A stretch of 64,000 nt of DNA from Flavobacterium sp. 9 (GCF_002754195.1 NZ_PEEU01000001.1:6200001-6264000), one strand, 5' to 3'; positions 8,080 through 17,100 are shown, counted from the stretch's first letter. The notes: generated from the sequence alone by a model not told the origin. Made by a program: numbers and translations.

Positions 8080-8112
8080 TTTGCTTTGGGTATATATTAT
8101 TTTTTACATTTG
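8080..8112 (+). promoter_or_regulatory. promoter of the speA leader
   Basis: TACATTTG (8105-8112) is a full -7 box. TTTG occurs at 8080-8083 and 8085-8088 (spacings 21 and 16). The start of transcription would be near 8119, giving a ~240-base leader before speA. Confidence 0.6.
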
Positions 8113-8117
8113 CCACG

Positions 8118-8297
8118 ATGAAAACAAACAAGAAACAACAACAATTTAGCTCTTATAGAAACCGGCTCAATAGTTCCTTACTAAGGATGTTGAATCGTTT
8201 TTATAATAGTAAAAGTCCGTTTTGTTTTGATGTTTTCCTTTGCTCGAAAGCAGAACATGAAAAACTGCAAATAGTATTTGCAAATATTAGGGTTTGA
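8118..8297 (+). CDS. short leader ORF (59 aa) upstream of arginine decarboxylase
   Basis: ATG at 8118, TGA at 8295-8297. It starts MKTNKKQQQFSSYRN and later reads FCFDVFLCSKAEHEK. It begins at or just after the predicted transcript start, so it would be leaderless or nearly so, and ends 60 bases before speA. A perfect hairpin TGCAAAT-AGT-ATTTGCA (8266-8282) lies in its last codons. It may be a regulatory upstream ORF or merely part of a structured leader; the sequence alone does not prove translation. Confidence 0.4.
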   Translation: MKTNKKQQQFSSYRNRLNSSLLRMLNRFYNSKSPFCFDVFLCSKAEHEKLQIVFANIRV

Positions 8298-8357
8298 ATT
8301 TTAGATTTAGCACAGTTTCCTAAATTAAAAATCACAATCTATAATATTTAAAAATAA

Positions 8358-9761
8358 ATGAATACAAAATATTCTGATCTAATTAATCAAACTTACTATT
8401 TCCCGCAAGAGGAATTCAAATTAAATAAAGACAACTTACAATTTCACAACATTGATTTGATGAAATTAGTTGAACAATATGGTACACCATTAAAATTTAC
8501 ATATTTACCGCAGATTTCTGAGAATATTAATAAGGCAAAAGCCTGGTTCAGAAAATCAATGGAAAAGAATAAATACGATGCAAAATACTTCTATTGTTAT
8601 TGTACAAAAAGCTCTCATTTTGAATATATTATGAATGAAGCTTTCAAGAATAACATTCACATAGAAACGTCTTCAGCATTTGACGTTAATATTGTAGAGA
8701 ATTTGCTTGAAAATGGTAAAATCAACAAAAGTACTTATGTAATTTGCAATGGTTTTAAGAGAGACGAATACATTAGTAATATTGCACGATTAATCAATAG
8801 CGGACATAAAAATACTATTCCGATTATTGATAATTATGAAGAATTAGATTTGCTTCAGGCTGAAATAAAAGGAAAATTCAAAATCGGAATCCGTATTGCA
8901 GCTGAGGAAGAGCCTAAATTTGAGTTTTATACTTCAAGATTAGGAATTGGATATAAAAACATAGTTTCGTTCTATAAAAAACAAATTCAGGAAAATGACA
9001 AATTAGAGCTTAAAATGCTTCACTTTTTCATTAATACCGGAATAAACGATACATCATATTACTGGAATGAGTTAGTAAAATGTATTAAAGTATACATTGC
9101 ACTTAAAAAGGAATGCCCTACTCTTGATGGTTTGAACATTGGAGGTGGTTTCCCGATTAAAAACTCACTTGCATTCGAATATGATTACCAATACATGATT
9201 GATGAAATCATCAATCAGATTAAAATTGCATGCGATGAAGCTGAAGTTGATGTTCCAAACATTTTTACAGAATTTGGATCATTTACAGTAGGTGAAAGCG
9301 GTGGCGCAATCTATCAGATTTTGTATCAAAAACAACAAAATGATAGAGAAAAATGGAACATGATTGATTCATCATTCATTACCACTTTGCCGGATACTTG
9401 GGCTATAAATAAACGTTTTATTATGTTGGCGGTAAACCGTTGGAATGATACATACGAGCGGGTTTTATTAGGAGGATTGACTTGTGATAGTGACGATTAT
9501 TACAACTCAGAACAAAATATGAACGCCATTTATTTGCCTAAATACAGCAAAGAAAAACCATTATACATTGGTTTCTTTAATACTGGTGCGTATCAGGAAA
9601 CTATTGGAGGATACGGTGGTTTACATCACTGTTTGATTCCGCAACCTAAACATATTTTAATCGATCGTGATGAAAATGGCATTTTAGCGACTGAAGTTTT
9701 CTCAGAACAACAAACTTCTGACGACGTATTGAAAATTTTAGGTTACAGAAAAAAAGCATAA
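8358..9761 (+). CDS. speA: arginine decarboxylase (biosynthetic type)
   Basis: 467 aa, PLP-dependent fold-III decarboxylase that makes agmatine from arginine, the entry to polyamine synthesis. The likely PLP lysine is K84 in YCYCTKSSHF. The phosphate-binding glycine loop is GLNIGGGFP (258-266), and TEFGSFTVGESGG (304-316) is also family-like. It is shorter than the ~630 aa E. coli SpeA and resembles the compact Bacteroidota form. It follows a leader with a short ORF and precedes a deoxyhypusine-synthase homolog by 108 bases in the same direction. Substrate specificity (arginine rather than another amino acid) is inferred from family and context. Confidence 0.85.
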   Translation: MNTKYSDLINQTYYFPQEEFKLNKDNLQFHNIDLMKLVEQYGTPLKFTYLPQISENINKAKAWFRKSMEKNKYDAKYFYCYCTKSSHFEYIMNEAFKNNIHIETSSAFDVNIVENLLENGKINKSTYVICNGFKRDEYISNIARLINSGHKNTIPIIDNYEELDLLQAEIKGKFKIGIRIAAEEEPKFEFYTSRLGIGYKNIVSFYKKQIQENDKLELKMLHFFINTGINDTSYYWNELVKCIKVYIALKKECPTLDGLNIGGGFPIKNSLAFEYDYQYMIDEIINQIKIACDEAEVDVPNIFTEFGSFTVGESGGAIYQILYQKQQNDREKWNMIDSSFITTLPDTWAINKRFIMLAVNRWNDTYERVLLGGLTCDSDDYYNSEQNMNAIYLPKYSKEKPLYIGFFNTGAYQETIGGYGGLHHCLIPQPKHILIDRDENGILATEVFSEQQTSDDVLKILGYRKKA

Positions 9762-9869
9762 AAAAAAACTTGCAAATTAAATGTTAATAAAATTAAAATT
9801 ATTAATTTGCAGTATCATGTAAAAGGTCAAACTTTTAATTCAAAAAAAGAAAAACAAAAAACAAAACAA

Positions 9870-10838
9870 ATGAAAGGACCAATCAGTCAGTTTATTGAAA
9901 AACATTATTTACACTTTAACTCTGCTTCTTTAGTTGATGCTGCAAAAGCATACGAACAACAATTGGCAAATGGTGCAAAAATGATGGTAAGTATGGCTGG
10001 CGCTATGAGTACAGCAGAAATTGGTAAAATTTTTGCCGAAATTATCAGACAAGATAAAGTTCAGATTATTTCATGTACTGGAGCCAATCTAGAAGAAGAC
10101 ATCATGAATTTAGTGGCACACTCTCACTACGAAAGAGTACCAAACTATCGTGATTTGACACCAGAAGACGAGTGGGCTTTACTTGAAAGAGGATTAAATC
10201 GTGTTACTGACACTTGTATTCCTGAACATGAAGCTTTCCGTCGTTTACAAAAACACATTTATAAAATCTGGAAAGATGCAGATGATAAAGGTGAGCGTTA
10301 TTTCCCACATGAATTCATGTATAAAATGCTATTATCGGGCGTTTTAGAAGAATATTACGAAATAGATCTAAAAGATAGCTGGATGTATGCTGCAGCAGAG
10401 AAAAATTTACCTATTATTGTTCCGGGATGGGAAGATAGTACAATGGGAAATATCTTTGCTTCATACGTAATCAAAGGAGAATTAAAAGCTTCTACCATGA
10501 AATCAGGAATTGAATATATGACATTCCTTGCAGATTGGTATCCAAAAAATAGTACTAACGGAATTGGATTTTTCCAAATTGGTGGTGGTATTGCAGGAGA
10601 TTTTCCTATTTGTGTGGTACCAATGTTGTATCAGGATATGGAAATGCATGATATTCCATTCTGGAGTTATTTCTGCCAGATTTCAGATTCAACAACTAGT
10701 TACGGATCTTATTCCGGAGCAGTTCCAAACGAGAAAATCACTTGGGGTAAATTAGATGTTAAAACCCCTAAATTTATTATTGAGTCGGATGCTACAATTG
10801 TTGCACCGTTAATTTTTGCTTATTTATTAGATTTATAG
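9870..10838 (+). CDS. deoxyhypusine-synthase-like protein
   Basis: 322 aa. Homolog of deoxyhypusine synthase; the active-site lysine motif is present as ITWGKLDV (K294), equivalent to VSWGKIRV in the human enzyme, and GIGFFQIGGGIAGDF gives the NAD-binding glycine region. Bacteria have no eIF5A, so the substrate must differ. Known bacterial relatives transfer an aminobutyl group to small amines (homospermidine-synthase-like). Its place after speA supports a polyamine role. ATG 9870 is preferred over an upstream TTG, because the intervening peptide is Lys/Gln-rich and lacks homology. The 10846 gene follows after 7 bases. Confidence 0.85.
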   Translation: MKGPISQFIEKHYLHFNSASLVDAAKAYEQQLANGAKMMVSMAGAMSTAEIGKIFAEIIRQDKVQIISCTGANLEEDIMNLVAHSHYERVPNYRDLTPEDEWALLERGLNRVTDTCIPEHEAFRRLQKHIYKIWKDADDKGERYFPHEFMYKMLLSGVLEEYYEIDLKDSWMYAAAEKNLPIIVPGWEDSTMGNIFASYVIKGELKASTMKSGIEYMTFLADWYPKNSTNGIGFFQIGGGIAGDFPICVVPMLYQDMEMHDIPFWSYFCQISDSTTSYGSYSGAVPNEKITWGKLDVKTPKFIIESDATIVAPLIFAYLLDL

Positions 10839-10845
10839 GATATTT

Positions 10846-11256
10846 ATGAAAAGAGTTATAGTAGACTACGCTAAACTTACCAACGAAATTTTGAACCTTT
10901 TAGTAGAGAAATTTCCTGATGGTTATGATGATTCGGATGTAATCCGTTTTAGAAATGCTAAAAACGAATTGATCGAAGCTGTTGAAGTTCGTACTGAAGA
11001 CACTATTTATTTAGTAAAAATTAGTACCAAACTTGCTGACAGAATTGAGAACTACGATGAAGATGACGACATCGATCTTGATGTGGACACAATCGAACCA
11101 GTAAAAGGTCTTGATCTTGATGATGATAGCGATGACGATGACGACGATGATGCAATAGACAAACCAGATACTGATGGCGGAGACGATGATGATGACGATG
11201 ACAAAGATCCGGATGATATTGCTGACGAAGATGATGATGAAGACGACGAAGATTAA
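10846..11256 (+). CDS. small protein with extremely acidic C-terminal tail
   Basis: 136 aa. Residues 1-65 form a small folded-looking domain (KRVIVDYAKLTNEILNLLVE…YLVKISTKLADRIENY). From about residue 66 the chain is mostly Asp with some Glu, over 70 residues of low complexity. I know similar proteins only as conserved flavobacterial hypotheticals. It starts 7 bases after the deoxyhypusine-synthase-like gene, so it is very probably co-transcribed, and ends before a strong terminator. The acidic tail could bind metal ions, polyamines or basic proteins; the link to polyamines is inference from the operon. Confidence 0.8.
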   Translation: MKRVIVDYAKLTNEILNLLVEKFPDGYDDSDVIRFRNAKNELIEAVEVRTEDTIYLVKISTKLADRIENYDEDDDIDLDVDTIEPVKGLDLDDDSDDDDDDDAIDKPDTDGGDDDDDDDKDPDDIADEDDDEDDED

Positions 11257-11277
11257 TTTATATCTTTCAAAATAAAT

Positions 11278-11307
11278 TAAAGGAACTCAAATTGAGTTCC
11301 TTTTTTT
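11278..11307 (+). terminator. terminator after the acidic-tail gene
   Basis: Stem AAAGGAACTCAA / TTGAGTTCCTTT with almost no loop, followed by a T-run. Confidence 0.85.
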
Positions 11308-11406
11308 ATGTAATTAATAATTGAGGGTAAGATATTTAATTTATAAGAAAATTAGTATATTTAATATTTTTACAGCACTTAAAACAATGATAAAAATATC
11401 TGCCAA

Positions 11407-13725
11407 ATGAATTCAGAAATATTACACGCCAAACTAAAAGAGAATTTTGGTTTTGAGAAATTCAGGCCAAATCAGGAAACAATCATAAATACAATTCTTT
11501 CTGGTCAGGATACTTTGGCAATTATGCCAACTGGTGGTGGAAAATCAATTTGTTTTCAATTACCGGCCTTAGTTTTACCAGGAATTACAATAGTTATATC
11601 TCCATTAATTGCCTTGATGAAAGATCAGGTCGATAGTTTAAAAACCAATGGAATTAATGCTTGTTATATTAATAGTAGTCAATCAAGTGAAGAACAGCAA
11701 TTTTATATTGACAACTTAAAATCTAATAAATTCAAACTTGTTTATATAGCGCCGGAAAGCTTATCTTATCTTGATGTGGTCTTTAACGAGTTGACAATCA
11801 GTTTGATTGCAATTGACGAAGCACATTGTATTTCGTCTTGGGGACATGATTTTCGTCCTGCGTATACTAATTTAGGATATTTAAAAAGCCGCTTTCCTTC
11901 TACTCCAGTTCTGGCTTTGACCGCAACTGCTGATAAAGCAACGCGTACAGATATTACAAAACAATTAAAATTAAGAAATCCAAAAACCTTTGTGGCTTCT
12001 TTTGATCGAAAAAATTTAAGTTTAGAAGTTCGTCCGGCATTAGATCGTGTAAAACAAATCATTGATTTTGTCGAAAAGAAACCTAATGAATCGGGGATTA
12101 TTTATTGCTTAAGCAGAAAAACTACTGAAGAACTTGCCGAAAAACTTAAAAAAAACGGTGTAAAAGCCAAAGCGTATCATGCCGGTTTAGAAAATAAACT
12201 TCGTGCAAAAACTCAGGATGAATTTATTAATGACGATTGTCAGGTGGTTTGCGCTACAATTGCTTTCGGAATGGGAATTGATAAATCTAATGTTAGATGG
12301 GTGATTCACTATAATTTACCTAAAAATATAGAAGGTTATTATCAGGAAATTGGTCGTGCAGGCCGTGATGGTTTAGCAGCGGAAACTGTTTTATTCGAAA
12401 GTTACGCAGATGTAATTCAGCTTCAAAAATTTGCTTCAGAAGGATTGAACTCTGATGTACAATTAGCAAAATTAGAAAGAATGAAACAATATGCGGACGC
12501 ATTAAGCTGCCGTAGAAAAATTCTACTTTCTTATTTCGGAGAATTGGTTAATGAGAATTGTGGAAACTGCGATATTTGCAAAAATCCTCCAAAATTTTTC
12601 GATGGTACAATTCTCGCGCAAAAAGCATTGTCGGCAATTAGCCGTTTACAGGAATCTGAGCCTTTGGCTGTGATTGTAGATTTTTTAAGAGGCTCGAGAA
12701 ACGCGTATGTCTACGAAAAAAATTATCAAGACCTAAAAACGTACGGAATTGGCGCCGACATTTCATGGTATGATTGGAATCAATATCTAATTCAGCTTAT
12801 AAATCTAGGATATTGTGAAATTGCCTTTCATCAACACAATAAAATTTTACTAACTCCTTTTGCAAAGAAAGTTTTGTTCGAAGGTGAAAAAGTAAAACTG
12901 ACAACAGTTGTTAAAAAAGTAATTGACAAAAACGAAATCAAAGAAGCAAAACCGAAAGCGGCTAAAAATTCTCTTTTTGAAATACTTCGAAAATTACGTT
13001 ATGAAATTTCTAAAGATGAAGAAGTTCCGGCATATGTAATTTTTAGTGATGCCGCTTTAAGACAAATGGAAACATTGCGACCAACGAGCGACGAAGAATT
13101 CCTTGCTATTGATGGAGTTGGAAAAGCTAAACTTGAAAAATATGGTCAGGAATTTATAGATGCTATTACTTATTATGAAAAAGTAAAAAAAGAAAAAGCG
13201 AAAGTTAAAAAGGAAAGCAATACTTATAAAACAACTCTGGCATTTTTTAAAGAAGGAAATAGTATTGAAGAAATTGCCGGAAAAAGAAATTTGGGACAAT
13301 CGACAATTGTTTCGCATTTAGCTAAATTATATGTAGATGGCGAAGATTTAGATTTAAACCAATTTGTTACAGATCTCGAAGTCAAACAATTACACAAAGC
13401 TCAAGTTGATCTTGAATATCCAACAGCCTTAAAACCTTATTATGACCATTTTGAAGAAAAATTATCTTATGATAAGATTCGTTTTGGATTAGCTTTTATT
13501 GAAAGGCACAAAGATGACGATGAAAAGCTAAAAATTAAAGCTTATTCAGTGGATGAGAAAAGATTAGAAAATCCTGAAGCCTATAAAAAATGGAGTTCAG
13601 AGGAAGATTCAGATCTTGTTCATAATTTTTATCTAGGAAAGAAAGTGAAAGAAATAGCGCTTTTGTTAGGAAGAAATGAAGGCGCAATAAACTCCAGATT
13701 GAAAAAATTAGAATTGAAAAAATAA
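11407..13725 (+). CDS. recQ: ATP-dependent DNA helicase RecQ
   Basis: 772 aa 3'-5' superfamily 2 helicase for recombinational repair. Walker A PTGGGKS (41-47), DEAH box IDEAHCISSWGHDFRP (136-151) and motif VI GRAGRDG (~318). The RQC zinc site has four Cys (ALSCRRK then CGNCDIC, ~370-395). The HRDC domain is near 540-595 (DAALRQMETLRPTSDEEFLAI). The C-terminus is longer than E. coli RecQ and adds helix-turn-helix-like segments (SIEEIAGKRNLGQSTIVSHL and WSSEEDSDLVHNFYLGKKV), as in Bacteroidota RecQ. It is monocistronic, and a dispersed 102-bp repeat follows. Confidence 0.95.
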   Translation: MNSEILHAKLKENFGFEKFRPNQETIINTILSGQDTLAIMPTGGGKSICFQLPALVLPGITIVISPLIALMKDQVDSLKTNGINACYINSSQSSEEQQFYIDNLKSNKFKLVYIAPESLSYLDVVFNELTISLIAIDEAHCISSWGHDFRPAYTNLGYLKSRFPSTPVLALTATADKATRTDITKQLKLRNPKTFVASFDRKNLSLEVRPALDRVKQIIDFVEKKPNESGIIYCLSRKTTEELAEKLKKNGVKAKAYHAGLENKLRAKTQDEFINDDCQVVCATIAFGMGIDKSNVRWVIHYNLPKNIEGYYQEIGRAGRDGLAAETVLFESYADVIQLQKFASEGLNSDVQLAKLERMKQYADALSCRRKILLSYFGELVNENCGNCDICKNPPKFFDGTILAQKALSAISRLQESEPLAVIVDFLRGSRNAYVYEKNYQDLKTYGIGADISWYDWNQYLIQLINLGYCEIAFHQHNKILLTPFAKKVLFEGEKVKLTTVVKKVIDKNEIKEAKPKAAKNSLFEILRKLRYEISKDEEVPAYVIFSDAALRQMETLRPTSDEEFLAIDGVGKAKLEKYGQEFIDAITYYEKVKKEKAKVKKESNTYKTTLAFFKEGNSIEEIAGKRNLGQSTIVSHLAKLYVDGEDLDLNQFVTDLEVKQLHKAQVDLEYPTALKPYYDHFEEKLSYDKIRFGLAFIERHKDDDEKLKIKAYSVDEKRLENPEAYKKWSSEEDSDLVHNFYLGKKVKEIALLLGRNEGAINSRLKKLELKK

Positions 13726-13740
13726 TTTTCTCGTTTTTTT

Positions 13741-13842
13741 GTCATTTCGACCGAAGGGAGAAATCATACTAGTAATTCGACAAAGATTGACATCTTTAGG
13801 AATGGAGTTTCTTGTGTGATTTCTACCTTCGGTCGAAATGAG
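13741..13842. repeat. 102-bp inverted-repeat element, copy 2
   Basis: Starts GTCATTTCGACCGAAGG and ends CCTTCGGTCGAAATGAG. Ungapped match to 5161-5262 (84/102 by hand count). Like copy 1, it sits directly after the 3' end of a gene. Confidence 0.85.
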
Positions 13843-13854
13843 AAGATTATAAAC

Positions 13855-13890
13855 AAAAAATCCTGTGAACTAAACTTCACAGGATTTTTT
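13855..13890. terminator. bidirectional terminator between recQ and the DinB-like gene
   Basis: Perfect 15-bp stem AAAAAATCCTGTGAA / TTCACAGGATTTTTT with a 6-base loop. It serves both converging genes. Confidence 0.85.
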
Positions 13891-13906
13891 TATGTCTATA
13901 AGAAAA

Positions 13907-14422
13907 CTATAAATATCTTTCTTCAAAAACTTTTTGATGATGCTTTTGATGTCCAATTATTACAAAGCCCAAAGCACGAACAGAAATTTGATTGTTTGAT
14001 GCTGTTCCAATTCTTTTTAGTTGTTCTTCAGATAAGCTTTTGAAAAATAACAAATTAGAATGTCTCAAAGCTGACAACTCAGTCAATAAACTTTGAATAC
14101 TTCTACTTCCTGAGTCTGTACTATTTGCATAATCATCTTCTTCAAAACTTGGCAAAGGAGTTTTGTCGTTTCTTGAAAATCGTAAAGCGCGATAAGCAAA
14201 AATTCGCTCGCAATCCATTATGTGTTGGATAATATCTTTAATCGTCCATTTTCCTTCAGCATAACGATAATCAAATTTATCCATTGGAATATTTTGAACA
14301 AATTTTATAAAATCATGCAAAGAGATTTCTAATTCTTCAAACAAATTTACATTTCCGGCTTCTCTAATATAATTAGCAAATCCACCTGAATACTCATTTT
14401 CGGTTAATTGATCTCTATTCAT
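13907..14422 (-). CDS. DinB family protein
   Basis: 171 aa four-helix-bundle protein of the DinB/YfiT superfamily. The three-His metal site can be read as the His in DIIQHIMDCE (~90) and the GHQKHHQ segment (~155-161). W in EGKWTIKDI is also family-typical. Members act as metal-dependent transferases or are of unknown function; some Bacillus members are induced by DNA damage. It lies 29 bases downstream of the PEP carboxylase gene on the same strand, so the two may be co-transcribed. Confidence 0.8.
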   Translation of the reverse strand: MNRDQLTENEYSGGFANYIREAGNVNLFEELEISLHDFIKFVQNIPMDKFDYRYAEGKWTIKDIIQHIMDCERIFAYRALRFSRNDKTPLPSFEEDDYANSTDSGSRSIQSLLTELSALRHSNLLFFKSLSEEQLKRIGTASNNQISVRALGFVIIGHQKHHQKVFEERYL

Positions 14423-14451
14423 TTTTTACCAATTTTTATATTATAATTTTA

Positions 14452-17037
14452 TTAAGCTGAGTTTCTACTTGCGTTTGTATTTCCGAAAAGAGATCTTGTA
14501 ACGATTTTTTCATATACTTTGATCAGATCTTCATTTGGACTATTTTCTTTATTTAGCTCATTAATTCTCAATAAAGCAAATTGTTGTATTGTTAAGAGTG
14601 GCAACACAATACGTTCTCTCACTTGAATTGATGCTATACCATCAGGGTAATTTTCCATCAAAGTTTTATGTCCTGCAATTTTCAATAAAAGACGTTTTGT
14701 TTCTTGAAATTCATCAAAAATAATTTGCCAGAATTCACCAAACTCAGGATCGTTTCTCATGTAAGCTGTTAATGGTAAAAATGATTTTGCCAATGACATC
14801 ATACTATTCTCAAGCAGCGTTTTAAAGAATAATGAATTATGGTATAAATCGTGTACTTTATCCCACTGGCCATTTTCTTCAAAATATTTTAAAGCTGTTC
14901 CTACTCCAAAAAATCCAGGTACGTTTTGTTTTAATTGACTCCATGAACCTACAAACGGAATTGCTCTCAAATCGGCAAAATCTAATGATTCTGATTTGCT
15001 TCTTTTTGATGGACGACTTCCAATGTTTGTTTTAGAGTAATATTTCAACGTACTCATTTTCTCTAAATACGGAATAAATTTAGGATGATTCTTGAAACTT
15101 AAATATTTCTCATATCCTAAATCTGCCAATTGCGTCAGGATTTGAGTTTCATCAGCGCTTAATTCATTTTTTCCTTTACTGAAAACCTGATTTGTTACTC
15201 CGGCCGTTAATAAATTTTCGATATTATAACGACAAGAATCTAAAGTTCCAAAATTAGAACTAATCGTTTGTCCTTGAACTGTGATTTGAATTTCGTTATT
15301 TTCAATTTTTGGACCTAAAGAAGCATAAAATTTATGTGTTTTTCCACCACCACGTGCTGGAGGTCCACCACGGCCGTCAAAGAAAATAGCTTTTATTCCG
15401 TATTGTCTCGAAATTTCTGTAAGTGCAATTTTTGCTTGATAAATACTCCAGTTAGCCATTAGATAACCACCATCTTTAGTTCCGTCAGAGAAACCTAACA
15501 TGATTGTTTGCTTATTTCCTCTCGCTTGTAAATGTTTAGAATATTCAGGATTAGTATACAATTGCTCCATTATTTGGTGCGCATTTTGCAAATCATCAAC
15601 TGATTCAAAAAGCGGAATAATGTCCACAGAAGGATTTTCCCAGTTGTTCAAACGAATCATTGCGAACGTTTCCATTACGTTTAATGCACTTTCGTTATTA
15701 CTAATAATATAACGATTTGCACCAAATTCACCATTTGCATTCTGAATTGTTTTAATTGCCTGAACAGATTCCAAAGTAGATCTTGTAATTTCATTTTCAA
15801 AGTCTGCCGGATTTAATTCTCCTTTAACATTCGATAAAACTACTAATTTTTCATTCTCCGATAATTCAAAATAATTCTTTGGAAAAACATCTGAACCAGA
15901 ATTCAAATAATAATCCACAACATCTTTAAAAACGATATTATGAATTTTACTATTCTGACGAATATCTAAAGTTGCAAAATGGAATCCGAATAAGTTAATT
16001 TTTACTAAGAAAGCTTCTAATTCATCTAAATATAGTGATTGGTGTTTCTCAATAATAATGTCCCTTATTTTGTTTAATTGCGATAATAATTCTTCTAAAG
16101 TGATGTATATTTCTCCTTTAGAATAAAATACTGAACGGTAAAGTTTATGTTCAAGTTCAGCTACTAAAGTGTCTACTCCTGAGAAAGTTAACTTACGTTT
16201 TAAACTTCTCATTTCGATATAATAACACTTTAAGATTGAGGTTCTTAAACGGTCTGCAACTTTCAAAGTAATTTCGGTAGTTACAAAAGGATTTCCATCA
16301 CGATCTCCCCCTGGCCAGAATCCAAGTTTTATCAATTGATTTTGAATTGCATTTCCGTCAAGGATATTTTTCTGTAAATAATGAACAATTTCTCCTGAAG
16401 TTGCATAAAACACATTCTCTAAATACCAGATCAAACTAACCGCTTCATCATATGGATTTGGTTTTTCATTCTGGATAAAAGGTGTTTTACCCAATTGCGC
16501 TAACAATTGTTTTATTTTTAATAAATCATTTAAACGAATTGCATCGGTCAAATCATTTATAATTCCTAATACAGGACCAGGATAAAACTGTGTTGGATGC
16601 GCTGTTAGAACAGTTCTAACATTAAAATTCTCAAGAAATTCGATTAATTGATCGTCTTTTTCTTTTGCATCTGATTTTTCTTTGATATCACGCAAAGATC
16701 CGCGTCCTTCCATATTATTAACTTCTGGAAAAGCAGCATCTTCGATTGCGTCAAATAATACAATCTGACGTTCGATATACTGAATAAATCGGAACATTAA
16801 ATCAATCTTCTCTGATTCTGATGCATTGTTTAAGTATCTGTCAGAGAAGTAATTAAAAATTTCTTTAGGAGTTTCCTGTTTTTTAAATCCCGTTTCGCAA
16901 GTTTCTGTAAATAAAGGAAGTAAAGCCCCTGTATTATCTATAGAATCAAATGGTAATGTTATAAAAACACTATTATAAATGTGGTATTTAGAAAGAACAT
17001 CTTGATTAAAACGTTCGATTTTTGGTAACGTGTACAT
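14452..17037 (-). CDS. ppc: phosphoenolpyruvate carboxylase, divergent form
   Basis: 861 aa. Carboxylates PEP to oxaloacetate to refill the TCA cycle. The first catalytic motif reads LTAHPTQFYPG rather than the usual TAHPTEx(R)R; the essential His is kept. The second reads FFDGRGGPPARGGGKTH where the classical enzyme has FHGRGG, so the His of that motif is Asp. MLGFSDGTKDGGY matches the GYSDSxKDAG motif, and TNIGSRPSKR is conserved. The C-terminus ends FGNTNASRNSA instead of the classical …NTG. The length fits the bacterial enzyme. No missing block or frameshift is seen, so it is a divergent but intact family member. Confidence 0.9.
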   Translation of the reverse strand: MYTLPKIERFNQDVLSKYHIYNSVFITLPFDSIDNTGALLPLFTETCETGFKKQETPKEIFNYFSDRYLNNASESEKIDLMFRFIQYIERQIVLFDAIEDAAFPEVNNMEGRGSLRDIKEKSDAKEKDDQLIEFLENFNVRTVLTAHPTQFYPGPVLGIINDLTDAIRLNDLLKIKQLLAQLGKTPFIQNEKPNPYDEAVSLIWYLENVFYATSGEIVHYLQKNILDGNAIQNQLIKLGFWPGGDRDGNPFVTTEITLKVADRLRTSILKCYYIEMRSLKRKLTFSGVDTLVAELEHKLYRSVFYSKGEIYITLEELLSQLNKIRDIIIEKHQSLYLDELEAFLVKINLFGFHFATLDIRQNSKIHNIVFKDVVDYYLNSGSDVFPKNYFELSENEKLVVLSNVKGELNPADFENEITRSTLESVQAIKTIQNANGEFGANRYIISNNESALNVMETFAMIRLNNWENPSVDIIPLFESVDDLQNAHQIMEQLYTNPEYSKHLQARGNKQTIMLGFSDGTKDGGYLMANWSIYQAKIALTEISRQYGIKAIFFDGRGGPPARGGGKTHKFYASLGPKIENNEIQITVQGQTISSNFGTLDSCRYNIENLLTAGVTNQVFSKGKNELSADETQILTQLADLGYEKYLSFKNHPKFIPYLEKMSTLKYYSKTNIGSRPSKRSKSESLDFADLRAIPFVGSWSQLKQNVPGFFGVGTALKYFEENGQWDKVHDLYHNSLFFKTLLENSMMSLAKSFLPLTAYMRNDPEFGEFWQIIFDEFQETKRLLLKIAGHKTLMENYPDGIASIQVRERIVLPLLTIQQFALLRINELNKENSPNEDLIKVYEKIVTRSLFGNTNASRNSA

Positions 17038-17070
17038 AATTGTGTTGTAGTTGGTTGGTTAATTAGTCAT

Positions 17071-17100
17071 AAAAAAACCCCAAGAATAAACTTGAGGTTA
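17071..17100 (-). terminator. terminator of the Lrp-family gene
   Basis: AACCTCAAG / CTTGGGGTT stem with a T-run on the minus strand, between the lrp-like gene and ppc. It makes ppc a separate unit. Confidence 0.7.

Noticed and set aside
9807..9869. Upstream TTG start of the DHS-like gene
   Set aside because: It would add 21 Lys/Gln-rich residues with no family match; the ATG at 9870 begins at the conserved domain.
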